Shown: positions 14,020-26,000 of the stretch, one piece after another
How the letters are laid out: each line of letters begins with the position of its first letter
Position numbering within the stretch: position 1 is the first letter of the stretch
Origin: Heloderma charlesbogerti
Taxonomy: Eukaryota; Chordata; Lepidosauria; Squamata; Helodermatidae
DNA: 64,000 nucleotides
Direction: 5' to 3'
NCBI GenBank assembly: GCA_026122225.1
Contig: JANEZZ010001494.1
Location: 992,001-1,056,000, forward strand
Program-made: the position numbers and the translations under genes
Notes under the pieces: model-generated
What the model saw: only the letters and a program-made list of their open reading frames with translations
What the model was told of the DNA's origin: nothing
Databases searched by the model: none

Positions 14020-17000
14020 CAGTGGGAAAAGTTTTAGCCTGTTATGGTTTATATAGATTCTTATTTTCTCTAGTTATTCTGTTTCTGTAAAACTTCATGG
14101 CATCCAAGAAATAAAAAGTTACACATTACAGCAGGAGTTGACAGAATGTAGATCAGCTTCCACTGGTAGCTTTCTGGCTCATAAGCAGTAGATTGGCATA
14201 TATTTTTGATTTCACAATAGCAACACTAAAAGAAAAACACTAAAAGCACTACCCCCCACTAAAAGAAAAAGAAAAAACACTAAAAACACTAAAAGAAAAA
14301 GAAAAAAAGGCTCCGCTCTCCCTAAATTAGGCTATGGAAACCAATAAAGCTTGTGGGGAAACCAGGAGTGGAGCTTCGTGTGGAAGGACCATGAACTCGA
14401 TCTTGGTACAGAGAACAAATTCTCGACTGATCATGTACTCCAAGGTACCCCTTTATTTAGCATAGACCTTTAATATATGCACCCCATTCCTTCATTGTGT
14501 GTTGCCCTTTCTTGCCTCTCTTTTATGCTGAAGTCCACTTAGTGGACCATGGGGTTCTTGTATAAAAGAAAATAGATCCTTCCAGCCTTTAATGCAGCCC
14601 TGCATTGGAGGATACTATTGCAACTAGCAGTGCAAGAAATTAGACATAATGGGTTGGAACCAAAGGAGGCTTTCTTTCCCTTCCTTCCTTGTACTTTTAA
14701 ACTGCCCAATAGCCAAAGCTTTCTGGGTGGTGTACAATACATTAAAAACATAAAATAAAAGCTTTAAAACAAAACATAAAACCAGCGCAGAATAAAACCA
14801 AGATAAAACCAGCAGCAAAGAATAAATGCATGCAGAAGGTGGCCTCTGCTCACAAAAAGGCTGTTTCACACCTCGCACTAGAACAGTCGGGCAGAACCTC
14901 AGTCGTAGGGGCCAAGTTTCCAGCTTTTGTGCAGTTTCCCCGCATTCTGACAGGTCAAAATGTTTCTCCTAATGCTTAATTACTGGCAACAGGAGCTTTA
15001 AGCAAAACTCTGCTGGCATTTTTGTTATTTTGGGGCCTGCCCGTTTTGTCTTTGGCCCACCCCTTTTGCTTTCAGCCCCACCACCCTGAGAGCTTCTCTG
15101 AAACGGAATCCAGCTTTCGGGCTGAAAGAGGTTCGACAGCCCTGCACTAGACTTTTACACGGGAAAAGTGAAACGAAATCCAATGACATCCTCCTGCTCG
15201 TGCAACCTCTTTCATAAGTGGAAATGCCGGAGCAGCTATCGAACATACCTATATTGCACTTCAGAGGTCCTTGTGAGAGGTCTTGCAGAAGCATTTGCAG
15301 TACAGCACCAGTGCCTATTTTCCTTTCACTCTTGGCTCTTTGGATCTGAGCCAACGTTTTAGAATAGTGGCATTCCACATCTGTGGAACGGGAAACTTTA
15401 TTCTGGTGCAGGAGCTGGCCAAGAAAACAGCACCCAGGCAACTGGGAGCAAACGGATTAACACCTCATAGAATGACAGCACTTGTTTGGTCAAGATGATG
15501 GAGTATGAAGTGTCAACATGTAGGAGAACAAATCCTTTATGCATGACCAGAGTCAGAGTACCCCTCCAGTGATCACAGAGGGCAGAAAAGGACACCAGCT
15601 CATACTGACCAATATAGTCTACCACAACAATGAACACCATTTGAGAATCTTTAGTTGAAACCTCCATAAACCTAGCATCATATAACTGCACTTTAGACTT
15701 TAAAAACATCTTGGTATAGATTAGGGCAGCTTCAGATGTGCCTTCATCAAGCTAAAGTTTGTGGATTCTTTTATTACTGTGACTAAATTGGCCTATGAAT
15801 CAAAGTTTTAGTTGATTATCTACCAATCAAACCACTTAAGGCTGCAATCCAATTCACACTTATCAGAGAGTAAGTCCCACTGAAATTCGTGGGACTTACT
15901 TCTGAGTAAACGTGCACAGGAGGTGTCCTGTGCCACCATATGAGCTAGGCCAACATCCTGGTTCTCATAGTGGACAACCAGATGTTCCTGGGAAGCCCAC
16001 AAGCAAGACATAAAGGCAACAGCTTGCTTGAGAAATTCCTTCCTGCTCTGCTTCACGTCCTCCCATCTTCAGAAATATAGCAGGTGGGTACCAAAGGATG
16101 GCAAAAGGAGAAGGGGACGGCAGAGGATGAGATGGCTAGATAGCATCACCGATGCAATGAATATGAACTTGAGCACGCTCCGGGAGAGAGCGCAGGACAG
16201 GAAGGCCTGGTGTGCTATGGTCCATGGGGTCACCAAGAGTCGGACACGACTGAACGACTGAACAACAACAACCAAAGGATGGGCCTTTTCAGTTGTCACA
16301 CTCAAGATCTGGAAGAGGGTGCTTCCAAATGAGGCTGCCTCATTCACTGATGTTTACAGGGAATCCAGATGTTGTCCTCTTCTACTTGTGACCCTCCCGT
16401 GTTTTCTTACTGCTTCTTCCATCTTTTTCCTTAATGCAGAAAATCCGTTAAGCAGAAAAAGTTGGGTCAGCTGCACAATACCTTCTGATTGCTAGTACTG
16501 GGAGACTCTGTCTAGAAGCAACCCTAAACTCCCTATAGAGGTCCACCTAGCCTCATCATTTTTAGACAGGCAGTGACTGTGGTTTTACTTTAGCAAGCTT
16601 TTGCTGTTGGGTGGTGTGTTTTTTTGCCCTTTAGCCTATGTTTTGCTGCTACTGTCTTTTAAGCTGCATTTAGTGTCTTTCATTGGAAGATTATAATTTG
16701 TTGTTTTGTTTTCCAAATAGGAACTGCAAGAAAATGTTGCAATATATTCTCATCTCCTAATAGGAGCACCAGCCAGCCATATGCCTACCTCTAGGTTACT
16801 CCATTCCTTTGTTCTGTTTTTCTTTTCCAAGTGGTACCCACCTTTCCATAGTGACTGAGCATGTTCAGTCCTCATTGGGCTGTTTTGGGGTGTGTGTTTT
16901 ACCTCCTCCAGTTTTATTTTTTTATTTTTTGTAGTTGTGTAAACCTCGGAGTCCCCCAAACATGCTGATGCCTCCCTCTTGTTTCTCGGTGGGCCCCGTT

Positions 17001-20000
17001 TTGGATGCAATCCTGTCAGCACTCGCCACCCGAATTTACTATTAGAAGAAATGGGGATTATGAATTGGGTTTATTTGTCTTGTATTGTGAGCTGCCTTGA
17101 ATATTCTATATAGGTTTTGAAAGTACATACATGAACGAAGACTAATATATTGTGACACAAGCCTGCTGCTTCAGCTGGAAGCCTTACTTATCTCACTACT
17201 CCCTTGTTCGGTAGATGGATGAATTTATGGAGTTGGGCAATGAGGTACAGGATGGAGAGCTGGATGCTATCATTAACTCCCAAAAGCCAAATCAGTGTTG
17301 TGTCCTGGTCTACACTTCTGGGACAACTGGAAAGCCAAAAGGTGTGATGCTGAGCCATGACAACGTAAGTCTTCTAGGCACGCCCCTCTGAGTAAGTGCA
17401 CTAAAACATGATGGAGGAATGTATTATATGCTTGTTTTTTAAATAGACAGGATCTGTCAATGTGGGTTGTGCCAATAGGGACCAGAAAACCCCCCATAGC
17501 TATAAGGCTGGAAACCAAAGTCAAAAAAGAAACAGCTGCACCAGTTGAACTCCCAATGCATTTTGACACTTGTTTTTTTATCAAGGGACAAACTCTTAGA
17601 GATTCTTTTGGAGGATTCCCTCTCCCTTGCTTCTTTACTCCTCCAAAGGAATCTCCAAGAGCTTTTCCCTTGATAAAGACCAAGTGTCGAAATGCGGTGG
17701 GGATTCAACTGGTGCAGCTGTTTCTTTTTTGACTCATATCACAGATGATATGCCTTAAGAGCATGGCAGGAAAGGAAAACGTTTATAAAACCATAGCATG
17801 GGAGTGAAATGATAATCTTGGATTGGTGAGACATCTTACATCAGGGGTACTGAACTTCTTTCAGCCCTAGGGCTGAATTCCATTTTGGAGAAGCTCTTGG
17901 AGGCTGCACTGCAGTGGTGGGCTGGCCAAAGACAAAGGGAGAGGAGCCAAAGGCCAAGGCGCAGGACCAGAAATACCAGCATATTGCAGCTTAAAGCTCT
18001 TACTGCTGTACCTGAGTCTTAGGAGAGGCATTTCAATCTTTTAGAACGGGGGTAAAACTGCAGAAAAGCCAGGAAACCAACGAATGATTGGTGGTTGGGG
18101 GGAACAGGGTGTGGTCAGGGGAAGGGGTGTGGTTTTCTAGGGAACCCTGGAAGGTTGGATGGGGAACCCAGGAGGACTGGATTGGGCACCCAGGCCTGCG
18201 GTTCTGCATCCTTGCTTTATTTATTTCATTTCTATACTGCCCAATAGCCGAAGCTCTCTGGGCGGTTCACAAAACCGTGAAACCGTTCACAAAAACTTTT
18301 GCCCCTTAATCATTTTGGTTGCCCTATTCTGCCCCTTCCCTAGATTTTTAGCATCCTTTGGAGATGGACTGAACAGAAGTGTAAGCAGTATTCCAAGCAG
18401 GACCAAGCACTGTTTTATTTAAAGACATTCCAATAATTAGTGTGTGTGTGTGTGTGTGCGTGCGTGTGTGCGTGCGTGTGTTCGAATTTGCCACTTCAGG
18501 CGCTGACATGTCCTGATCGTGTTGACATTTCCACCGCCCGCCGTGCCACACACACGCAAATCCTGTTCCCCAAGCATCCCCAAAGAAGCTGAACTTGAGG
18601 AAGGATCATAACTCAGTCATACACTTTGGAAAAAGAAGGTCCCAGGTTTAGTCTCTGGCATCTCCAGTTATAGAAGGATCAGGTAACAGGTGATGGGGGA
18701 AACCCTTCTCTGCCTGACACTGAAAAGATGCTGCCAGTCAAGAGCGTACAATACTGAGCTGGATGGACAAATCATCTGACCTGGTGGAAGGTGCTTTCCT
18801 ATGCCCTTAATAATGGGTGATGGATGATGCATGCAAAGTCAGTGACTCCTCTTTCTCTATGTCATTTCTATTCTGGTTGGCCAAGCTGTTCCTGACTACT
18901 GTTTGCAGAGAGGCTATTTTTAATGCCACGCTCACCCTGGAAAACATCTTTTGCCCATATGTGTACTGAGGGCCTCTTTATTAAAAGATGTTCCCCTCTG
19001 TCTGTGGTCAAGTTCCAAGCTGTGCCAGGCTCTTATCACGGATGACTCAGGAAGGCATATTTAGATGCTCAGGAGACACCAAAGCCTTGGGTTTAGGAGG
19101 AAGCGCTGTGCCTGCCGTCTCTTCTCTCCATTTGACCTTGGCTTTTGGCTATCCTCTCGGGTCTCACATACCACAAAGCTTCCGATTTATTTTTTTTACA
19201 AAGCTTCCGATTCATTCATTCATTTTACATTTTTGTATTGATTTTAAAATTTAAATTTAAATTTTCAAAAGGAAGAGGAAAAGCATCATCATCATCAACA
19301 TACTGAACAGCCAGACTAATATATCACCCCAAATGGGTTGCCAATCCTTGTAATTCATTGACTGTTCCAGAATTGTTTAAACCACTTCTATTGTTGCTCA
19401 AATCTAGTATGAGGCCTTCCTCCCTGGCTAGCTCTAATAATCCAAGTCAATTTATTTAAAAGTGCAAAATCCCATAGTTTAATATAACACTCTTTAATTC
19501 TTAGGATCCAATTCAATTTCCAATGCTTCACAATGCTTTACATCATGCCTGTTCAGGCCGATGTTTGCCATGTAAACTCATGCATTCTAATCCCAGTCTA
19601 GGGAGATTGGGACCATGTGGTGTTAGCAGCAACCAGCCATAGCATCTGACCACATGGACCTTGGGAGAAGTTACAGGATTGGCACCATCTTTCCTGGTCT
19701 GGGGCAAATTCCATTCTCCTTAAGGTGCTTCCAGATTCACCCCTTTAGTGTCTACACCTGTCGCGTCTATGGATCTTAGACAGCATCTTATTCAGCAAAA
19801 ATATTATTGTTTTGTTCTATTGGACTCCGCAACATCTCTTTAATAAGGGATTGTCTAATTGGGCGAATTGCTGGCGGTGCAATACAGCTAATGCTTCTTT
19901 TAAACATATGTTTTGGCAATGTCCAATAGTTGCTTCTTTTTGGGAAGAGGTTATTAAATGGATAAATCTTGTATTGGAACTGTCTTTAATATTCACTGCT

Positions 20001-23000
20001 GTGCATGCTCTTTTAAATTATTGACCTGCTTCAATTAAAGACTGGTTAGCGTAAATGGATTCTCCACGCCCTCTTTACAGGTAAAAGACTGATATTACAA
20101 CATTGGAAGGATAAATGCTCACCTCCTACAAAGCAATGGATTGAGGACCTTACAGCAGTTTCAACATTTGAATGGGTGGCATATAGATGCCACCTTCAAA
20201 TGGATACTTCTTTGGATATCTGGTCTACTTTTGTTGGAGCCTATGTATAATCGCTAGAAAGTTGTATTTTCATATATCTATGCATTTCATATGTATTCAT
20301 TAAAAAGAGGGGGTTGCAGATGGAGGGCTCCTTGATCCCACCTGGAATACTGTGTAAAGGTCTGGTCACTCCATCTGAAAAGCATGTTACACTGTCTGAC
20401 CTGTCCTTCTCAGATGCAGCCAAGTGCGATGGTCACTGAGGCAGGCAGTTCTGGGAGGGGAAAAGCCAAAAGGCACTTGGCTCCAGTCAGGTCGATGGAG
20501 GGGGCATTGCAGTCTCACTTTCCCCTCTGACGGACTCAAGTGTTCCCTCAAACGAACAAAGCCTGCTCTGGTACCTAACTTCTCTGTGTTTCTTGGACAG
20601 ATAACGTGGACATCAGTGCATGCCAGCCGAGCAGGTGACATGCAACCAGCTGAAAACCAGCAGGAGACCATTGTCAGTTACCTTCCACTCAGCCACATTG
20701 CTGCCCAAATATATGACCTCTGGACAGGCATCAAGTGGGGAGAGCAGGTTTACTTTGCAGAGCCGGATGCCTTGAAGGTACTAAGATACATGGATTTGGA
20801 GAAAGGTGTGTGGATTTTGGTGCAAACTGTTAAACAGTCTCAAATTGATGTGGAAATGGGATGAACCAAAGTTAAGAATGGAAAAATTAGAAACTGAGGG
20901 AAACTGAAATTGGCTGATTCATCCATCCATCGCATCGGCCCACTCCCACTGTTGTTCTGCAGTGATTGGTATGCAGAGAGACTCTGCCTCCAAGCGTGCA
21001 GAGAGCGCGTAACCGTCATGACCAGTAGCCGTTGGGAGTCTTATTCTCTGTGAACTGACCTAATCCCTTTTTAAAACATTTTAAACTACTGGCTTGACCC
21101 CACATCATGCAGCAGTGAGTTCCATAGTTTAACTGTGCCCTGTATGAAGCAATGGAGGCTGGTGGCTTCGATTTTAGTGGGGCTGTGAATCCATTCTGGG
21201 TTTTAGTCCGAACCAGCCAGAACTCTAAAGGAGATATCCAAGATGCTGAACCTATTTTGGGGATAGGGTTCAACACCGAGTATACCTTCTTTCCCCCCCC
21301 TTTTTTTTAGAGTTCTGGCTAGTTCTGACTAAAACCTAGAATGAATTCACAGCCCCACCCACATCGGAGCCACCAGCCTCCACAGGTATGAAGAAGCACT
21401 TGCTTTTGTCTGTCCTGAATCTCCCACCGTTCAGCTTCATGGGATGGCCCCACTGGGCTCATTTTACAATCTGTCCTCCGCCTTCACAGGGAGGCTTGGT
21501 CGACATCCTGAAAGAGGCGCTGCCCACCTCGCACATGGGAGTCCCCCGGGTGTGGGAGAAGATCATGGAGAAGATCAAAGATGTCTCTTCTCAGTCTGGA
21601 TACGTGAAGAAGAAAATGCTCTCCTGGGCTATGTCGGTCAGCTTGGAACGAAACCTGAGCTGTTCAAATAGGTTTGTATTTCAAAATGGAAAAGCAAGGC
21701 TTTTCTGGGATTTATTTATTTATTGCATTTATATCCTGCCTTTTTTCCTCTTGCAAGGAACCCAAGGCAGCTTACATCGTCCTCCTCCTCGCCATTTTAG
21801 CCTCACAACAACAACCCTCTGTGGTAGGTTGGGCTGAGAGTCTGTGACTGGCCCAAAGTCACCCACTGAGCTTCCATGGCTGAGTGGGGACTAGAACCTG
21901 GATCTCGCGGCTCCCAGTCCAACACTCTCACCACTACACCACGTTGGTTACCGGCCGCTAGTGCTGTGCCGAAAATTTCCCCTACATGTTTCCCGGCCAT
22001 TCTCATTCAATTTGATAGAAGAGAAATGGTGTTAGAAAAGAAATTCAAAAGAGGAGAAATTTCAGGGAAATTCTCATGGGTTGGGTTTGGGGTTCTTGTG
22101 CTTACCTGAATTATGAGGTGGCTGAGGAGTGTGCATGAGTGTCCTGTCTGTCATTGTACAGTAAACTCTGTGGCAGCCTGTAGTCTCCTCAGCTTCCCAC
22201 ATTTCAGTCAAATCATGAGGAAGACATCCTGAGGCAAATCCTCCCATGGGGCTTTTTCAGTTCAGAAAGTGCAGGGGGCCTGGGAGGCTGCAGAGCAATG
22301 GAAAGAAAACACACACAGCACCCTCGGCCGCCTCACAGTGATTAGGTAAGCTCAAAAAGACCACCAAAAGGAATTCAAAATTCTGAATCAAGAAAGTGGA
22401 AGCCTCAGCACAGTTGATGCTGTTGCCACCTCCAAAGCAGTGCAATAAACCGAAAACCCTTCGGAAAAACGAAAGGACCTGTGCTACAGCCCCTGCTGAT
22501 AGTGATCCCTGTCTGTGAGAAACTGTTGGAGAATTTCTCCTCCCCTAGGACAAATGCGGTGAAATTGTCCCCCCAGTTTCTCTGCCCACAAAAGGGCTGG
22601 AGAATTTTGAGAGGTCCTTTGTGCACAGTTCTAGATAATACTACCCCCCACTCCAACAATGTCATTGATAACAAAAGTTTGTTCTCTGTTTATACGAGCA
22701 AAACTGGGATGGCGCTGTATTCCAGGGATCATAGACTCTCATCCAGGATCCAGCCCAGGAGAGCTGTGTGCAGAAGCAGAGTCTCCTGGGCAGTGGAGGC
22801 TGGTGTCTCCGATTTCGCTGCGGCTGTGAATCCATTCTGGGTTCCAGTCAGAACCAGCCAGAACTCTAAAGGAGCTATCCAAGGTGTTGAACCCTATCCT
22901 CCAAATAGGTTTAACAATAGGTTTGTTGTTGTTGTTGTCTGCTAGAAACATGAGATCCACCAGTCTGAACCAGGTGCAAAATAGTGGCTCAGTGGGTGGA

Positions 23001-26000
23001 CGTATTAAGGGACAGAGTGCCTCTGAGCATACACACACACACACGCACTCCCTTGCACAAGCTTCATTGGAAACAGACAAGAACTGCGTAAGAACCACAG
23101 GCAAAGTGGCTGAACCTATTTTGAGGGATAGGGTTCAGCACCTTGGATCGCTGCTTTAGAGTTCTGGCTGTCTCTGACTGGAATCCAGAATGGATGCACA
23201 GCCCCACCGAAATCAGAGCCACCAGCCTCCACTGGTCCCGTGCATTTATCATTCTTGGGCTGGGCTGAGAAAGCAGCCTGTCAGGACCTGCCTTCCCAGA
23301 GGCGAGGCCCAATTCACAGCAAAACCTTTGAGTGCAATAATTCCAGTAAGCAGGGTTATGCCTTTACAGCCCCAGTAAAGATCCACAGATCACAACATAC
23401 CACAGTTCACAACATAAGACGCAGACCAGGTTCAGTTCGTGAGCACCAGAACAAAACGCCAAGCAGCCCTGGATTTAGCTGGCAGAATAAACTCCAGGAA
23501 GTTCAGAGAGTCCAAGTGAAAGTGGGGAAGCTTTGCAGGTTACCCAAGCGTTGTTTCTAGCGAAGTCTGCTCCTAGAGGCTCTGGCTTAAATACAGGACA
23601 GCGGCCCCTAAAGATCAGTATTGGACATTCGATCTTGGCAGGGAAACCTGCCTTTTAGGTGATCACTGCCTCTCACAGGACACCTCAATTAAAGCCCTCT
23701 TTAATTGATGACGCAGAGAAGGAGACACACCTAGAACACCCTCTCCTTCAGAGACCTCTTCCTGCTCCCCTGGTTGAGAAGCATGGGTAACGGTCGAGGT
23801 CAGGTCTCCCAACTCCAGAGCTAGATAGGCCGTATCAGCGTCGTTCTCCTCTTCCCATCGTGGCTGGCAAGCCAGTGGGAGGGCTGGTAGAACCGAGTTC
23901 TCAGGCTCCTGGCTTCCCATGGCTGCGCCTGATTCTGCAGCATCCCCTTCTGACTCAGAATTGGTGACGGAGGCTGTAGCTCCCCCGAACTGGGCCGTAG
24001 CTCAGTGGTAGAGCACCTGCTTTGCCTGCAGAAGATCCGAGGTTCTTCCTTAGCATTGTCCTGTTCTAGCTTAGCAGAGGGCTCCCAGGGGAGACTGGGT
24101 TGCAGTGGTGGTACTGCCTGGAAAGGCTGGATCACGTCGGGCATAGCAAAGTCATGTCTGATGAGGCGAGGTCAGGCTAGGCAAAGCAGGTTTCCAACAG
24201 GCCAGGCAGATCACTGGCTGAAACTCACCAGTGAAGAGCAGTTGTCTCAGCAACATGCAGAGGCCTTCTGAAGAGCAGTTGTCTCAGCAACATGCAGAGG
24301 CCTTCTGAAGGCTGCCAGGTCCGGACCTGCTGTTGACACCACTCCTTCTCAGGAGCTGTCTAAGAAGCAGACAACAACCATTGTCCGATTCTGCAGCCTC
24401 TGGCTCCTACAGCATGGAGACCATGAGGGCTGCACCAGAGGGGGCTCCTCTGACTTGGAGGAGTCTGGTACAGTCACGACCTCAAGCATGGAAGGTCACG
24501 GAATAGCAGGTGATGGGTTACTGGAGGAAGCCTTTTCTTCCTCTGAGCCAGAGGGGGGTGGGATCGAGGCTGGAGAACATGACAAGCATCTCCAGTTAAA
24601 AGGATCGAGAAGCAGGTGACAGGAAAGACCCTTGCTGGGAGCGCTGTTGCCAGTCAGAGTTGACAATGCTGAGCTAGATGGACAAATAGTTTTCTAGGCA
24701 GCTTCCAGTGAAACCTGGCCTTTCCCATGTGTTGGTTATGCACCATGTTCTCTTCTCCGTCTCCATCCGAATTGCATCACATTCTGTATCTTAGAAGCGG
24801 TGGTTGTTTCCTCTGAATTCCTTCCTGGGCTCCCCCCCCCCCGCTCTTTTGTGTTCTTTAGTGATTTGAAGCCCTTTCAAATGAGACTGGCAGACGCCTT
24901 GGTGCTTGCTAAAATCCGCCACGCCTTGGGCTTCTCTCGCTGTCAGAAGCACTTCTGCGGAGCCGCCCCTCTTTCTACAGAAGCGCTACAGTTCTTCCTC
25001 TCTCTGAACATCCCCTTGTACGAGGCTTACGGGATGAGCGAGACCACCGGCCCCCACTGCATGTCTGGGCCGCACGTTTACCAACATTACAGGTAAACAC
25101 TCTGCAGCGTTTGTTCTAGCAGTCTGGCCAAGGCAATCTTGTAGTCAAGACTGCCAAACAATCAAACAAGACTGCCAGCAAGGGACAAAGTTGCTTGCAC
25201 ACTACACCAGGGCTGTGAGTAAGCGCGGGCATTGGTGGACCCCTGCTGAGCCCAACAATTCCCCAATAGGGGCCCACAGCCAATCCCCAGGGCCTCCTGG
25301 CCTGAGCAGTAACCACTCTTTGGGAAGTGGTGTGGATTGGGCCCAAAGGGAGAGGCGAGCAAATGGGCAGCAGCAACAGTGGCGAGGAGGAGGAGGAGGA
25401 GATGGGCCACACAGGGAGGGCTTCCCGCCCCCAGACCATCTTGCCCAAGGGTGGGGATAGGGAGGAACCAGGAAAACAAGCAAACCCAGACACCAGTTCT
25501 TCATTACGTTGCATAACGCATACAATACAGTTTTTAAAAAATTAACTTTATTGTAAATTTCAACAGAGCAAAGCAAAGCAAAACCATAAAAAGGAAGAAA
25601 ATGTCAACATGATTGAATGTATCAATTTCAGTTAATACATGCGAAATATATATGTGTACACACGCACACACACACACATATTTTCATATATATATATATA
25701 TGAAAATACAACTTTCTCAAACATAAAAGAGACACTACATAAACTTCAGCAAAGGCTCAAACATCCATATATGTATCCATTCATGAGTGGTGCCTACATA
25801 CCACCCGTTCAAACGTTGAAAGCATTATTAAGCCCCTCAATCCATTGTGTTATAGGAGGTAAGGAGTTATCCATCCAATTGTATTCATTCATTCATTCAT
25901 TCATTCATTCATTCATTCATTCATATCCTGCCTTTTTTCCTCTTGCAAGGAACCCAAGGCGGCATACATAATCCTCCTCCTCTCCATTTTATCCTCACAA

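Larger units (their letters stand above)
23240..24575. mobile_element. Possible LTR-retroelement-derived block
   Basis: The non-repetitive-looking, GC-richer sequence contrasts with the flanking intron and carries scattered directly repeated words, a tRNA-like fragment at 23993 and a 37-bp tandem duplication at 24233-24306. The composition is reminiscent of an LTR or retroelement leader, but I see no LTR pair, no open reading frame and no primer-binding site. The assignment is weak. Confidence 0.25.

Noticed and set aside
15025..15441. 138-codon minus-strand frame in ACSBG1 intron 6
   Set aside because: It overlaps interspersed-repeat sequence and other frames of similar length on the opposite strand. 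There are no motifs or splice context.
16028..16261. 78-codon frame ending [10 protein letters not shown] as a host gene
   Set aside because: The C-terminal part is the BovB LINE ORF end, and the copy is bounded by target duplications. The upstream codons are unrelated intron sequence.
23993..24065. Possible tRNA gene
   Set aside because: It has a tRNA-like 5' half and B-box-like word but no closing acceptor stem, and it matches the head of a SINE family repeated through the window.
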